From assembly GCA_022376925.1 (NCBI GenBank), contig JAIOJX010000004.1:120367123-120431122 (forward strand): DNA of 64,000 nt. The letters run 5' to 3'. The stretch comes from Tragulus kanchil (taxonomy: Eukaryota > Chordata > Mammalia > Artiodactyla > Tragulidae). The translations under genes and the position numbers were made by a program. The notes beneath the pieces were generated by a model. That model was not told the DNA's origin. It saw only the letters and a list, made by a program, of their open reading frames with translations, and did not search any database. Of the stretch, positions 13,983 to 27,933 are shown piece by piece; positions within the stretch are counted from its first letter, which is position 1, and every line of letters starts with the position of its first letter.

Positions 13983-16120
13983 TAAAATAATTCCTTAAGT
14001 GCTACTTTTTAACAAGCCAATTACTAACCTTGCAAGGCTACTGGAATTGATGGGCTAGATATATGGATTTACAAGCTGAATAGGGATTATCTTGCTCTGC
14101 ATTTGTAATATTTGCTTTTATTTCATTAGAGAAATATTTGAATTATAGATTCTTTGTCTGGATGAAAATCTTAGATTTACCAGAGACTTAATGTTTGATA
14201 AGATTAATTTTGAAAATCTTGTCATTCTCTTGGTATTTTGTGACTATATTTTAGGTATATCATTCACATTAATATAGCAGTGGATTTTTAATGGAATCAG
14301 AGGCAGTGGGTTTGGGGGTTAAATTATAAGATACTATGAAATATTTATTTTAAAATGTAATTAAGAAAATAAAAACTACAGTACATCTGAACTTGCATAT
14401 TAACCATTAGCGTAACTTAGGAAATGACTACAGAATAAAGACAGATTTGCAACTAAGCAATGCATTCATACAGCAGTGTTTCTCTAATTAAGGTCTGAAG
14501 GTTTTTCTCTTACATGTTTTCTCCCAGCAATTTTGTGAATATATAGATAGATACGTGTTGGCAATAGTTTGAAATGTTTTAGTGTAAATATATTATGAAT
14601 TTAGTATTGTCTACTCTAAAACAGCCTCTGGATTTACTTTTTGTATTTAAAGTGAATTGTACCATGAGGTGCTATATAAAATAACTCCAGCATATAGGTT
14701 TAATAAATAAATGATCCATTTGTACCAAGTGAAGGCTAAATTGGGCTTCCCTCATGGGTCAAACTACAAAGAATCTGCCTACAACACAGTTCAACCCCTG
14801 GGTCAGGAAGATCCCCTGGAAAAGGAAATACCAATCCACTTCAGTATTCTTGCCTGGAGAATTCCATGGACAGATAGCCTGGCAGGCTTGTCAAAGAGTT
14901 GGACATGACCAAGCCACTAACACTTCACCTTCAGAGATAAAACTGAGAACTAGGTTTGAAAACTAAATCACTCGTTACAAGACACAAAATTTATGTGTTA
15001 AACTACATACTCTAGAAAAACTGGTGCTATAATTGTTGTTGTTTAGTTGCTAAAATAATTCCTTAAGTGCTACTTTTTAACAAGCCAATTACTAACCTTG
15101 CAAGGCTACTGGAATTGATGGGCTAGATATATGGATTTACAAGCTGAATAGGGATTATCTTGCTCTGCATTTGTAATATTTGCTTTTATTTCATTAGAGA
15201 AATATTTGAATTATAGATTCTTTGTCTGGATGAAAATCTTAGATTTACCAGAGACTTAATGTTTGATAAGATTAATTTTGAAAATCTTGTCATTCTCTTG
15301 GTATTTTGTGACTATATTTTAGGTATATCATTCACATTAATATAGCAGTGGATTTTTAATGGAATCAGAGGCAGGGGGTTTGGGGGTTAAATTATAAGAT
15401 ACTATGAAATATTTATTTTAAAATGTAATTAAGAAAATAAAAACTACAGTACATCTGAACTTGCATATTAACCATTAGCGTAACTTAGGAAATGACTACA
15501 GAATAAAGACAGATTTGCAACTAAGCAATGCATTCATACAGCAGTGTTTCTCTAATTAAGGTCTGAAGGTTTTCTCTTACATGTTTTCTCCCAGCAATTT
15601 TGTGAATATATAGATAGATACGTGTTGGCAATAGTTTGAAATGTTTTAGTGTAAATATATTATGAATTTAGTATTGTCTACTCTAAAACAGCCTCTGGAT
15701 TTACTTTTTGTATTTAAAGTGAATTGTACCATGAGGTGCTATATAAAATAACTCCAGCATATAGGTTTAATAAATAAATGATCCATTTGTACCAAGTGAA
15801 GGCTAAATTGGGCTTCCCTCATGGGTCAAACTACAAAGAATCTGCCTACAACACAGTTCAACCCCTGGGTCAGGAAGATCCCCTGGAAAAGGAAATACCA
15901 ATCCACTTCAGTATTCTTGCCTGGAGAATTCCATGGACAGATAGCCTGGCAGGCTTGTCAAAGAGTTGGACATGACCAAGCCACTAACACTTCACCTTCA
16001 GAGATAAAACTGAGAACTAGGTTTGAAAACTAAATCACTCGTTACAAGACACAAAATTTATGTGTTAAACTACATACTCTAGAAAAACTGGTGCTATAAT
16101 TGTTGTTGTTTAGTTGCTAA
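13981..16120. repeat. Tandem duplication D5, unit ~1.07 kb
   Basis: Copy A 13981-15048 recurs as copy B 15049-16120, offset 1068. The join occurs within GTTTAGTTGCTAA, the first bases of an antisense Bov SINE, sharing GCTAA. After copy A the SINE stops; after copy B it continues intact. One T of a T-run is lost in B. Confidence 0.97.
14743..14930 (+). repeat. Bov-tA-type SINE, sense (copy in D5-A)
   Basis: A GGGCTTCCCTCATGGGTC head (tRNA-Glu-like), AACCCCTGGGTCAGGAAG, then CAGTATTCTTGCCTGGAG and the 3' TTGGACATGAC. The identical element at 15810-15997 lies in D5 copy B and is not an independent insertion. Confidence 0.92.
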
Positions 16121-16312
16121 GTCACATCAGACTCTTTTGTGAACCCCATGGACCATAGCCAGCCAGGATCCTTTGTCTATGGAATTTCCTAGGCAAAAAT
16201 ACGGGAGTGGGTTTCCATTTCCTTTTCCAGAGGATCTTCCCCAACCAGGGATTGAACTTGTATCTTGTGCATCCCAGGTGAATTCTTTACTACTGAATCA
16301 CAAGAGAAGTCT
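16101..16312 (-). repeat. Bov-tA-type SINE, antisense
   Basis: It starts TTGTTGTTTAGTTGCTAAG and passes through GGATCTTCCCCAACCAGGGA to ACTACTGAATCACAAGAGAA. Only its first ~16 bases appear at the end of D5 copy A (15033-15053). Confidence 0.92.
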
Positions 16313-16604
16313 CATACTGTAATAACCAGCACTATATTTACCCTGTATACAATTATTTGGTATCAACAAAGAAGCATAATAACATCATCCATCACAAATG
16401 TGTTTATGAATTTTTGTTAATATTTGATTTATAAATGAACTTGTTTCAAACTTTATAAGAACTATAAGGACAAAAGACTTACATCTAATTTTTATACTTG
16501 TGTTTGAGGAATTAGATAATTAGATTAGATAATTAGATTTTCTAATCTAACTGAATTGAAAATTATATCCAAAAGTCATTATTATGAATTCAAATTGAGA
16601 CTTC

Positions 16605-18703
16605 TGTAATATGTGCACTGCCCAAACTGCAAGGGACCAATGCTCAAGTGCTAGGGAAATACTGCTCTTTTCTGCTTGCCAAGACATGTACACTTGAAGA
16701 TGTATCCCTTCTTACAGTTTCTTCCTGCCTAATTTAGTAACCCAGAGAATGCTACTTTTCTTTTTTTTTTTTTTTAATGCATGACAGTGTACAAGTAGGG
16801 GAACACAAAATAGAGAGACTAGTGTTTCCATTCCTGTCAACGGATTTTGAGTCGGAACCTTTGACAAATTGTGAGCATTGACACTCTTCTATCACTTCTA
16901 GCTCAAAACTTACAGTAGTCAAAATGCATACATGCTGGGAGGCTAGAGTAGAAAGAACTGTTTATTAACCTTAAGTGAATGAGTTGGTAAAAAAGGAAGA
17001 CACATTATTCGTAAGTGAATATAATATTGAAACAGGATGAGCAAATTCTACCTCTTGATATTCTAGCAAATGCATTTACCAAGGCCATAAAAGTAGACAA
17101 TGATCGATTAAAATAATATATCTGAGACATGAAACTAAGCGTCTCAATTAAAAATATATTGCTCCTCTCTTGAGGTCTAGCAGTGTATTTTAAATTTGAA
17201 TTCTATAAATTAGAAATTATTATATTATTGATTTTTTTCTAAAATAGGATGTGTTGCTTTAACAGAGTTTTTGAAAGTCATAATGAAAGGAAACTAATTT
17301 GCTGACAATTCACTATGCAACTTGACTGAAAAAAAGTGCATTCATAGCCCCAATGAGTTATAATAACAAAGTAGGTCAGCATACTGCTGAGTGCTGTGGT
17401 TCTCCTTTGTCATCCTGTTTCTGCCTATTTGGAAAGCCAGCCTAGTGACTCTTCCCCATGGGATGGAAACACAGCCTCGTCACAGAAGTGAAACAATTCA
17501 CATGCCGTCTTCTTTCTTGTCAGATGTGTCTTCTTTTATGGGAACCAACATATGGAAATAAATTATAATGTGACATTTTGTTTTCAAATGCAATGTACAT
17601 TTTAGAAAAGTTTAGAAAAAATTATAGAAAACTATGACATGTAATATATAGGTAAGAACATTAGTTGTAATATGTGCACTGCCCAAACTGCAAGGGACCA
17701 ATGCTCAAGTGCTAGGGAAATACTGCTCTTTTCTGCTTGCCAAGACATGTACACTTGAAGATGTATCCCTTCTTACAGTTTCTTCCTGCCTAATTTAGTA
17801 ACCCAGAGAATGCTACTTTTCTTTTTTTTTTTTTTTTAATGCATGACAGTGTACAAGTAGGGGAACACAAAATAGAGAGACTAGTGTTTCCATTCCTGTC
17901 AACGGATTTTGAGTCGGAACCTTTGACAAATTGTGAGCATTGACACTCTTCTATCACTTCTAGCTCAAAACTTACAGTAGTCAAAATGCATACATGCTGG
18001 GAGGCTAGAGTAGAAAGAACTGTTTATTAACCTTAAGTGAATGAGTTGGTAAAAAAGGAAGACACATTATTCGTAAGTGAATATAATATTGAAACAGGAT
18101 GAGCAAATTCTACCTCTTGATATTCTAGCAAATGCATTTACCAAGGCCATAAAAGTAGACAATGATCGATTAAAATAATATATCTGAGACATGAAACTAA
18201 GCGTCTCAATTAAAAATATATTGCTCCTCTCTTGAGGTCTAGCAGTGTATTTTAAATTTGAATTCTATAAATTAGAAATTATTATATTATTGATTTTTTT
18301 CTAAAATAGGATGTGTTGCTTTAACAGAGTTTTTGAAAGTCATAATGAAAGGAAACTAATTTGCTGACAATTCACTATGCAACTTGACTGAAAAAAAGTG
18401 CATTCATAGCCCCAATGAGTTATAATAACAAAGTAGGTCAGCATACTGCTGAGTGCTGTGGTTCTCCTTTGTCATCCTGTTTCTGCCTATTTGGAAAGCC
18501 AGCCTAGTGACTCTTCCCCATGGGATGGAAACACAGCCTCGTCACAGAAGTGAAACAATTCACATGCCGTCTTCTTTCTTGTCAGATGTGTCTTCTTTTA
18601 TGGGAACCAACATATGGAAATAAATTATAATGTGACATTTTGTTTTCAAATGCAATGTACATTTTAGAAAAGTTTAGAAAAAATTATAGAAAACTATGAC
18701 ATG
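16605..18703. repeat. Tandem duplication D6, unit ~1.04 kb with 24-bp spacer
   Basis: Copy A 16605-17641 recurs as copy B 17666-18703, offset 1061. The 24-bp spacer 17642-17665 belongs to neither copy. The clearest difference is one extra T in the T-run near 17822. Confidence 0.97.
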
Positions 18704-18782
18704 AATTATATTTCTATAATAGAAAAGGATAAAGGTATTACTTAAAGTATACATTAGCTGTGACTATAAAATGTGTGCTCGT

Positions 18783-18995
18783 GTGCTTTATTTGTACATT
18801 CATGTCCAACTCTTCAAGACCCCTTGGATTCTAGTCCACCAGCGTAATCTGTCCATAGAATTTTCCAGGCAAGAATACTGGTATGGGTTTCCATTTCCTC
18901 CTCCAGGGAATCTTCCTGACCCAGGCATCAAATCCGTGCCTCCTATGACTGCTGCATTGCAGGCAGATTCTTTATCCACTGAACCATCAATATGC
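18783..18995 (-). repeat. Bov-tA-type SINE, antisense
   Basis: CATGTCCAACTCTTCAAGAC, CCAGGCAAGAATACTGGTAT and GCAGGCAGATTCTTTATCC appear in order. It is more diverged than the neighbour at 19053. Confidence 0.9.
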
Positions 18996-19052
18996 TTCAG
19001 CGATAACAAGTCCAATCCATAAGTTCTAGAAACTTTCCTTATACAGTGTGTT

Positions 19053-19271
19053 CATGCGCAGTCACTTTAGTCATGTCTGGCTCTTTGCAACCATATGGAC
19101 TGTAGCCCATCAGGCTTCTCTGTCCTTGAGATTCTCCAGGCAAGAATACTGGAGTGGGTTGCCATGCCCTCCTCCAGAGGATCTCTTCCACCCAGGGTTT
19201 GAACTCACATTTCTTTAAGTTCCCCGCATTGGAAGGTCAGTTCTTTACCACTAGTGCCACCTGGGAAGCCC
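19053..19271 (-). repeat. Bov-tA-type SINE, antisense
   Basis: CTGGCTCTTTGCAACCATAT, GGCAAGAATACTGGAGTGGG and CCACCTGGGAAGCCC mark the full reverse-complement element, ending at the tRNA-like 5' head. Confidence 0.93.
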
Positions 19272-20984
19272 TTTACATATATAGACTAGATTTAGAACCA
19301 ATAGCTAGGTGAAGCACCATTTATGAAGTTACCTTATCTAACAAGTGGCACCTACTAAAATTGGAAAAGAAATTAAATATCTTTCAGTTCAATATTTTTG
19401 CCAAAAGATTAATTTACTAGCCTCTTTTCTATCTCCATATATTATATATGTATGTATGAATATTGTGGAGACTTTTGCAGATGTAATATAGTGGTACATG
19501 TAACACATTATCTCATCTATTCTGAATAGAAGGAAAACACATTCATTACTGTTTTGCAGATGAATAGTCTGACTCGGGGAATTGTTATTAGGTCTAAATA
19601 AAGCCAGAAGCAGAGAGTGGGGGAGCTGATAATGAAATCATTTTTCCTTTGAATTGATGCCGAACCTGCCATAGCATCTTACTTATCTTACTTCATAAGC
19701 TTCAAAAGCTTCATCCATTATTAATTATCAATTCAGGTTTACAGAAAACAACTATAAATTAATTGTACCAGTGGAAGAACTTGGAATACATAATAAAATA
19801 TTTGAAAAACTCTTTACATTTTGAATGTGTCTGTTGGTTTTTAAGGTTTCTTGTTTGACTGTTTTTATAATCGAAAGAAATCTGGCTAAGATATTTTAAC
19901 TTCCCATTTTTTCTGAATTCCACATTTACTTAGATTTTAAATGACATGAAGAAAGGTGTGTGATAAGTGAGGGATATAAAAAAATAACAGTGTGAACATT
20001 ATCTGAATGTTAGAATGAACATTTTCATAGTTCCATTATTTCTGAGAAGTATTTTCTTGTTTTTTAAAGATGCAGTTTATTCTGAAAATGAGGAATCTCT
20101 ATGAAAAATTGAATTTAGCTTGTGAATCTTTACTTTATTTCAGCTATTTTGTATATATATATTCTTACAATATGCCGAAAAGCTCAGGTAATTTATCAAA
20201 TAAGATATTAAAAATATGTACTAGAATCATTGGCCAGTGTTCTTTATGTTTTGAAATATAGAGATGGTGCGGTGTAATCAGTATTTAAATTCTCTTCTAG
20301 TATTACCAGCCAGGTGCCTCAGAAATATGGTTCCACCCAAGCGAGAGTTAATTTCCACCTGGCTCTGCTGTACAAACTGCTGACTTATACTCCATGCATA
20401 GAGGTGGGAACACATTCATCTGTGGACTGTAACCATTTATGTTTACTGTATAGGCTTGATAATGATGAAAAATCACATAGGAAAATTTGAGAATTCACTA
20501 CCATATCTTTGTAATTTATAAAAAGATATATAACAATGAAACATCATATAGTCTGTGTAATCCACTAGTGTTTTCCAGAACATGACATAAAGTCAACAAA
20601 ACTTTTCTCTATACCTATTCTAAAGATAGAAATAAATATTAATTATTATACTGTCTCTTTTTAATACCCACCAAAGCAATTGAATTTTTACCAAAATCAT
20701 TTTGTGCTAGCTATTGCCAGTGTACTCAAGGTGGTAGTCTAAAATCCTGACTTGTGCAAGTTTGGAAAGACCTTCCAAGAAAAAAAAACACAGTAATTTT
20801 AGTTGTATTAAAATTCAGACATAATTCAGTTTGGCCACTTTAATTAGATGTAAACTCTGCTTTTGTCCTTTAGATGATTTTTTAAATTTATGTATTTATT
20901 CTAAGATCTGCTATTGATTCATATTTTTAAGAAATATTTAGTTAAATAGAATTATAACATGATTGGGAAAAATACCATTTCAGA

Positions 20985-21530
20985 TGGTGCCCACTACTTG
21001 CTCCCTACTACTGCTGTCAACTACAAACTGGCATTTACCAATTACATTGCCGATGTCTGGACAACAAGGATATTTGCCATCTGCCTCTGCAGAGACCAGA
21101 CCCTAGGCTGTTGAGACCTGCTGACCTTCAGTACCTCCAGATGGAGATCAGGGTCGGGTAGAGGCACTCTGTGCTCCAGGAAATCTGGTGGGGCAGGTCT
21201 TTAGATAGGTGGATGCTTTTAGGAACAGATTTTATTATCTCAATCCTTGCATCTCCTCATATTTAGAAAAGCACTAAATTTCCTCATGGTGACATCAGAT
21301 CCTCGTAACTAACTGGGACCCTTTGTAAAATGACTGTTTAATGATATTAAACACCCCGCCCCCCCCCACACACCCCCCAAATCCTTAAACAATGATGCTC
21401 CCCCTGCTCCCTCTTTGGAACAGTCTCTCAGAGCTATCTGAGGTGCTGTCTCCTGGGCTGCAGTCCTAATTATACCCCAAATAAAACTTAACCCACAACT
21501 CTCAAGTTGTTCATCTTTTTAGTTGACACT
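20985..21530 (+). mobile_element. Probable solo LTR of an endogenous retrovirus
   Basis: The stretch is GC-richer than its surroundings. Near its 3' end it has CTCTCAGAGCTATCTGAG, GTGCTGTCTCCTGGGCT and then AATAAAAC at about 21480, followed by TTCATCTTTTTAGTTGACA. This is the R/U5 arrangement of ruminant retroviral LTRs as I recall them. A C-rich run lies at 21355-21378. No internal viral genes were seen. Exact ends and family are uncertain. Confidence 0.55.
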
Positions 21531-21889
21531 GCCAAGATAAAAAAATAAAGCATTAATGCTCCATTAAATGATTATATTTTGACTAGCACTTTTGTAATTC
21601 TGCTCTCAATTGGATTATCAATTATTAAGGAATAAGAAAAAAACAAAAAAGAAATTTGGCAGAGGTGTATCATCTAAATCAAATTAAGGTTTATATTATT
21701 CTGTAATGATTATGGAAATCATTCTCCTGAGGGTAACTTTCCATTTCACTAATTGATGTTATAATTTGTATAGTAGATTTCATATTATTTTACCAGGAAA
21801 TCAGAACTTTTTAAAAAATAGCTCTTTAGAAAAGTATGAAAAAATTCCATGTGTTTGTTTTGATTCAATGAAATATATAAAATATTATT

Positions 21890-22102
21890 TTGTTGTTGTT
21901 TAGTCCTTGACTCATGTTCAACTCTTTTGCAAACTCATGGACTGTAACCCACTAGGCTCTTCTGTCCTTGGGATTGCCCAGGCAAGAATACTGGAATGGG
22001 TTGCCTTTGCCTTCTCCAGGGGATCATCTTAACCCAAAGATCAAACCCATGTCTCTTGCACTGGCAGGCGCATTCTTTACCATTGAGCCACCAGAGAAGG
22101 CC
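21890..22102 (-). repeat. Bov-tA-type SINE, antisense
   Basis: TTGTTGTTGTTTAGTCC, GGATTGCCCAGGCAAGAATA and ACCATTGAGCCACCAGAGAA appear in order; the element is full length. Confidence 0.93.
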
Positions 22103-22775
22103 AAACCCATTATTTTACATAAGAATAAAACTTAAAAGATAGGAGATGGGAACCAACTATAAAGGTAGATTGCCTTTTCTGCTCTAGGCTTTGTTTTCAA
22201 CTTTAAGGCCAGTGTGCATAGTCCCCAGGTGTCTTTGAAGCTCCTTCTGTTTTTTTTCAAAGGAAGGAAAACATTCCTTTATAATCCTCAGGTGTTGTTT
22301 AAGATAACTAGCTGGCTTATTTTGCTGATACAGTCTCATTAACATCTTTTATTTCTCATCTAATAAGTAAACAATATGTGTACAGGCACATTTCTACCAG
22401 CTTCTTTCAAATAATTTATTACAGTTACGAGAGTTATAACTTCTATCTGCTATCTAATATTTAGTATACACAATCAGGTATTATTATTATTACTCGGTTC
22501 TTTATGCATCTGTCAGTTTTGTGACACCCATTCACAATCCATGCTTAGCAAATTGTCGATTTTCAGTGATGAATAGAGAACGGACTAATTACAGTGTCCT
22601 AGCTTACAATACTTCTTTACCTTTTGAAGTTATTTTACATGAAATAACCAATTGTATGAATATACTATGATTTAAAAAGAAGACATTCATTAGATCTGTC
22701 AAAGTTCGCGCACTTAGAACTAGATCTAAGGCAGCAGGATCCCGATGTGCAACTCACCCCTGTTTTCCATTAATA

Positions 22776-24942
22776 CATGAATGAAGACTTGCTTAAAACT
22801 TTGAGGAAAATATCCAGATGATAGTAAAATAAATTGCCTTCCCTTAAATTGTGTTCTTAATATGGAGCTCACCAGAACCTCTATAAAGGAAGCAGTTTGA
22901 AGGAAGTAAGTAAAACACATGGCCTTGGATTTCTAATATTCTAGTGCATAGCTATGGGCATAATGATGCAAATTCTAAAATAAATCATCAGATTTGGTGG
23001 ACTAAGATTTGTGATTAATTTTTTTAATACAAATTTGACTCAACTGGAGTAGACCGTGTGTCAAGTAGGTATCTCTCTACTGGAAATCTAGTATGTTAGA
23101 GAAGATTGAAAGAAAAAGGTATAGAGAAAACATTAATAAAGTGCTATTATCAAAGGATATACTGTAAGGTACTGAGCTAATTAAAGGGGGTGTGTTTGTG
23201 GCATGCCACAGCCAACCCTGGTGATGGGGCTACATAGTTACTCTCCATAAAGCAGAAGACTGACAAATTCTTGGCTTACCTAATGGACAAAATTACTTTC
23301 TGAAGTATAACATAAGTGATGGAAGTCTACTTCAAACATGTTGGTTTGGGTAAAATGATAAGAATGAAAGAAAAAAGTGCAAATAATCTTGAACTAATTA
23401 TGAGAAATGCTATGATTGTAAAGTAGCTAAGCATGCTCATGCTCTGGAAATAGATTGATTAATTTCATCTTTTGGTTCTCTCAGACTTACCAACTGTGTG
23501 AACTTGAATAAGAGACTTAGGCTATTTGTACCTTGCTTTCCTCATCTGTAATGTGGAGATGACAGGAGAAGGACATGTGGAGGTTATTGGAGAAGGAAAT
23601 TACAACCCACAGCAGTATTCCAGCCTGGAAAATTCCATGGACAGAGGAGCCTGGAGGGCTACCATTGTGGGGCATTGCAAAGAGTTGGACACAACTGAGA
23701 CACTGAGCATAGTCACACTGGGGAATGGTAATTATATACTTTACAGAGTTTTGAGTAAATGAAGGAATTTATATGTGTCAAATATTTAGAGTAGTTCTTA
23801 TTACATTTCACAGCTCAATACATGTTATTAACAGCTGCAGTTGTGTGTAGAGTTTTCTTCTTCATGAATGAAGACTTTTGAGGAAAATATCCAGATGATA
23901 GTAAAATAAATTGCCTTCCCTTAAATTGTGTTCTTAATATGGAGCTCACCAGAACCTCTATAAAGGAAGCAGTTTGAAGGAAGTAAGTAAAACACATGGC
24001 CTTGGATTTCTAATATTCTAGTGCATAGCTATGGGCATAATGATGCAAATTCTAAAATAAATCATCAGATTTGGTGGACTAAGATTTGTGATTAATTTTT
24101 TTTTAATACAAATTTGACTCAACTGGAGTAGACCGTGTGTCAAGTAGGTATCTCTCTACTGGAAATCTAGTATGTTAGAGAAGATTGAAAGAAAAAGGTA
24201 TAGAGAAAACATTAATAAAGTGCTATTATCAAAGGATATACTGTAAGGTACTGAGCTAATTAAAGGGGGTGTGTTTGTGGCATGCCACAGCCAACCCTGG
24301 TGATGGGGCTACATAGTTACTCTCCATAAAGCAGAAGACTGACAAATTCTTGGCTTACCTAATGGACAAAATTACTTTCTGAAGTATAACATAAGTGATG
24401 GAAGTCTACTTCAAACATGTTGGTTTGGGTAAAATGATAAGAATGAAAGAAAAAAATGCAAATAATCTTGAACTAATTATGAGAAATGCTATGATTGTAA
24501 AGTAGCTAAGCATGCTCATGCTCTGGAAATAGATTGATTAATTTCATCTTTTGGTTCTCTCAGACTTACCAACTGTGTGAACTTGAATAAGAGACTTAGG
24601 CTATTTGTACCTTGCTTTCCTCATCTGTAATGTGGAGATGACAGGAGAAGGACATGTGGAGGTTATTGGAGAAGGAAATTACAACCCACAGCAGTATTCC
24701 AGCCTGGAAAATTCCATGGACAGAGGAGCCTGGAGGGCTACCATTGTGGGGCATTGCAAAGAGTTGGACACAACTGAGACACTGAGCATAGTCACACTGG
24801 GGAATGGTAATTATATACTTTACAGAGTTTTGAGTAAATGAAGGAATTTATATGTGTCAAATATTTAGAGTAGTTCTTATTACATTTCACAGCTCAATAC
24901 ATGTTATTAACAGCTGCAGTTGTGTGTAGAGTTTTCTTCTTC
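22776..24942. repeat. Tandem duplication D7, unit ~1.08 kb
   Basis: Copy A 22776-23862 recurs as copy B 23863-24942. The offset changes from 1087 to 1077 because B lacks about 10 bp (TGCTTAAAAC) only 14 bases from its start. Other differences are a T-run and one G/A. Confidence 0.96.
23574..23706 (+). repeat. Bov SINE (BovA body) fragment, sense
   Basis: AGAAGGAAATTACAACCCAC, CAGTATTCCAGCCTGGAAAA and GAGTTGGACACAACTGAG mark a head-less BovA body. Its twin at 24653-24785 is the D7 second copy. Confidence 0.88.
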
Positions 24943-25605
24943 TAGATAAATTTGTGCATAACCATCCCATTAAAATGGGATGACTTGAGAGCTTGAAGTA
25001 GAAGCTGATATACCATATACTTAGAAATATTAAATGGCATGGAAAGAAGACTTTTGTAATGCATTATCCTAGGCCAAAAAATTCGAGAGAATCTGAAAAT
25101 AAAACCTTGTTTGTTTGTTTGTTTTACTACCACCTATGGAAATACTAGAGAAAGTGGTTTGAACACATAATGATATCTGTAAATAATAAGAAAAAGAGAA
25201 ACATTAACGACATTTAATAATAGTTGCAGCAAAGACCAGGAGAAATAGATGTCCCTCAATTGGGATTCATGGAATGGCAATATTAAAAATGGAAAAATAT
25301 GAAATACTTTCAGTTTTGTTTAATAATTTGTTTTGTGGAGTGAAATATATTAAGCTGAATAAAGGAAATAAACTCTAGGGAAATTGAACTCCAAGTGAAT
25401 ACTTTGGTACTCCACATGGTCTGGACCCATGACCCATGTGAATTGTACCTTAAAATGTGATATATTGGAGAAGAACTGGTGTACTGATTACATATTCTTT
25501 CATAAATCATGAAAATGGGCAAAGCACTCATTGTCTGTTGTATATGTAAAAAGTGTGTGAATTGATGGAGAATGCAGAAAGATGCTGCTATTGATGATCT
25601 AATGG

Positions 25606-25809
25606 CATACCTCACTGCTAAAGAATTCACTTGCCAATGCAGGAGATACAGGAGATGTGGGTTTGATCTCTAGGTCAGGAAGATTTCCAGGAGAAGGAAA
25701 TGGCAACCCTCTCCAGTATTCTTGCCTGACAAACACCATAGACAGAGATGGGCTATAGTCCATAGGCTCACAAGAGTTGGACACAACTGAGCTACTAAAC
25801 AACAACAAC
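25606..25809 (+). repeat. Bov-tA-type SINE, sense
   Basis: A tRNA-like head (GATGTGGGTTTGATCTCTAG), AGGAGAAGGAAATGGCAACC, and a GGACACAACTGAGC end with an (AAC)n tail. The 3' half recurs at 26826-26920 through D8, whose breakpoint is in this SINE. Confidence 0.92.
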
Positions 25810-27933
25810 GTTTGATGTTAATTCCAAACAAGACTGTGCCACTAATTATAAAATAAATTGTGAGCACTTAGAAAAGTTTGTGTTTGATTAGAGGAAACAT
25901 TTAATGAAAGCAAGCCAGAAGCCTTTTTCTCTTTGTCCTTCTTTTATATATATGATATAGAAAAAAAATTTCTCCAAAACTTTTTTAAGGATATACACAA
26001 GTCTGCTTTTTGCTCATTGAGATAAACATTAGACTAGTACATGCAGTTTATAGGTTTTCTGCGAGGTTATTCATTCAATCTTAGGAAATATTTGAATTAA
26101 CAAAAATAGAGTTCGATGGGGCATGTATTCTGATTTTACACACTAAAATGCAGATTATAGACTGATATCAACAGAGAAGATGTTTAGTGGATGTATGCAA
26201 GATATGACATCATTTTAACACATTAATGTAATTTCAGGTGTTTTCAGCATATTAACAATAACGTGGTTGAAGCCACCAAAGATGCAGCCAACACAAAACA
26301 AAACAAAATGACTAATATACAATGTTATAGATTCATATTCAAGAAGATCTTCTTATATAGGAAAATGAACTGAGTCTAATAGAATGGATTTTTATGTGTC
26401 AAAATATGAAGTCTTATCATAAGAATTTTTAAAAAAGAATAAGTACAGGAATCAGACATGGCTGAGTCAAGGATATGAAAAATGTGTAGGGTTTTGGTGA
26501 CTGTAATTTCAGTATATAAGTTGAGATATTGTCCATGTTAAATAAATTCAAACTGATAATACTTTTATAAGAAAAATATTTAATTTAATTTTGGGCATCA
26601 GATTCTAAGATCTGGTAACTATAGAGGCAATTATTTTCTGACCAGAAGATACTCAACTAATTATCTTTTGAAATGTGAATACTCACTGGCTATATACTTT
26701 TATCCCTGAAATTATGCTTTTAAAACTAATTTTGATCCATTTATAAGTTCATTTGTATGTAAGATAAATTAAGGACATCATGATGTATTAATAAACTTTG
26801 ATATGCAATACCCACTTTTCTCATAAGTATTCTTGCCTGGAAAATTCCATGGACAGAGATGGGCTATAGTCCATAGGCTCACAAGAGTTGGACACAACTG
26901 AGCTACTAAACAACAACAACGTTTGATGTTAATTCCAAACAAGACTGTGCCACTAATTATAAAATAAATTGTGAGCACTTAGAAAAGTTTGTGTTTGATT
27001 AGAGGAAACATTTAATGAAAGCAAGCCAGAAGCCTTTTCTCTTTGTCCTTCTTTTATATATATGATATAGAAAAAAAATTTCTCCAAAACTTTTTTAAGG
27101 ATATACACAAGTCTGCTTTTTGCTCATTGAGATAAACATTAGACTAGTACATGCAGTTTATAGGTTTTCTGCGAGGTTATTCATTCAATCTTAGGAAATA
27201 TTTGAATTAACAAAAATAGAGTTCGATGGGGCATGTATTCTGATTTTACACACTAAAATGCAGATTATAGACTGATATCAACAGAGAAGATGTTTAGTGG
27301 ATGTATGCAAGATATGACATCATTTTAACACATTAATGTAATTTCAGGTGTTTTCAGCATATTAACAATAACGTGGTTGAAGCCACCAAAGATGCAGCCA
27401 ACACAAAACAAAACAAAATGACTAATATACAATGTTATAGATTCATATTCAAGAAGATCTTCTTATATAGGAAAATGAACTGAGTCTAATAGAATGGATT
27501 TTTATGTGTCAAAATATGAAGTCTTATCATAAGAATTTTTAAAAAAGAATAAGTACAGGAATCAGACATGGCTGAGTCAAGGATATGAAAAATGTGTAGG
27601 GTTTTGGTGACTGTAATTTCAGTATATAAGTTGAGATATTGTCCATGTTAAATAAATTCAAACTGATAATACTTTTATAAGAAAAATATTTAATTTAATT
27701 TTGGGCATCAGATTCTAAGATCTGGTAACTATAGAGGCAATTATTTTCTGACCAGAAGATACTCAACTAATTATCTTTTGAAATGTGAATACTCACTGGC
27801 TATATACTTTTATCCCTGAAATTATGCTTTTAAAACTAATTTTGATCCATTTATAAGTTCATTTGTATGTAAGATAAATTAAGGACATCATGATGTATTA
27901 ATAAACTTTGATATGCAATACCCACTTTTCTCA
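25715..27933. repeat. Tandem duplication D8, unit ~1.11 kb
   Basis: Copy A 25715-26823 recurs as copy B 26826-27933, offset 1111. The join is at AGTATTCTTGCCTG inside a Bov SINE. Just after it, copy A reads ACAAACACCAT and copy B GAAAATTCCAT; the B reading is closer to the SINE consensus. Confidence 0.97.

Noticed and set aside
20301..20410. Possible exon or processed pseudogene fragment (GC-richer stretch)
   Set aside because: No recognisable peptide in any frame and no convincing flanking splice sites.
25310..25630. Reverse-strand ORF of 106 codons
   Set aside because: Low-complexity hydrophobic translation of AT-rich intron, no domain, no repeat in other copies and no splice or start context.
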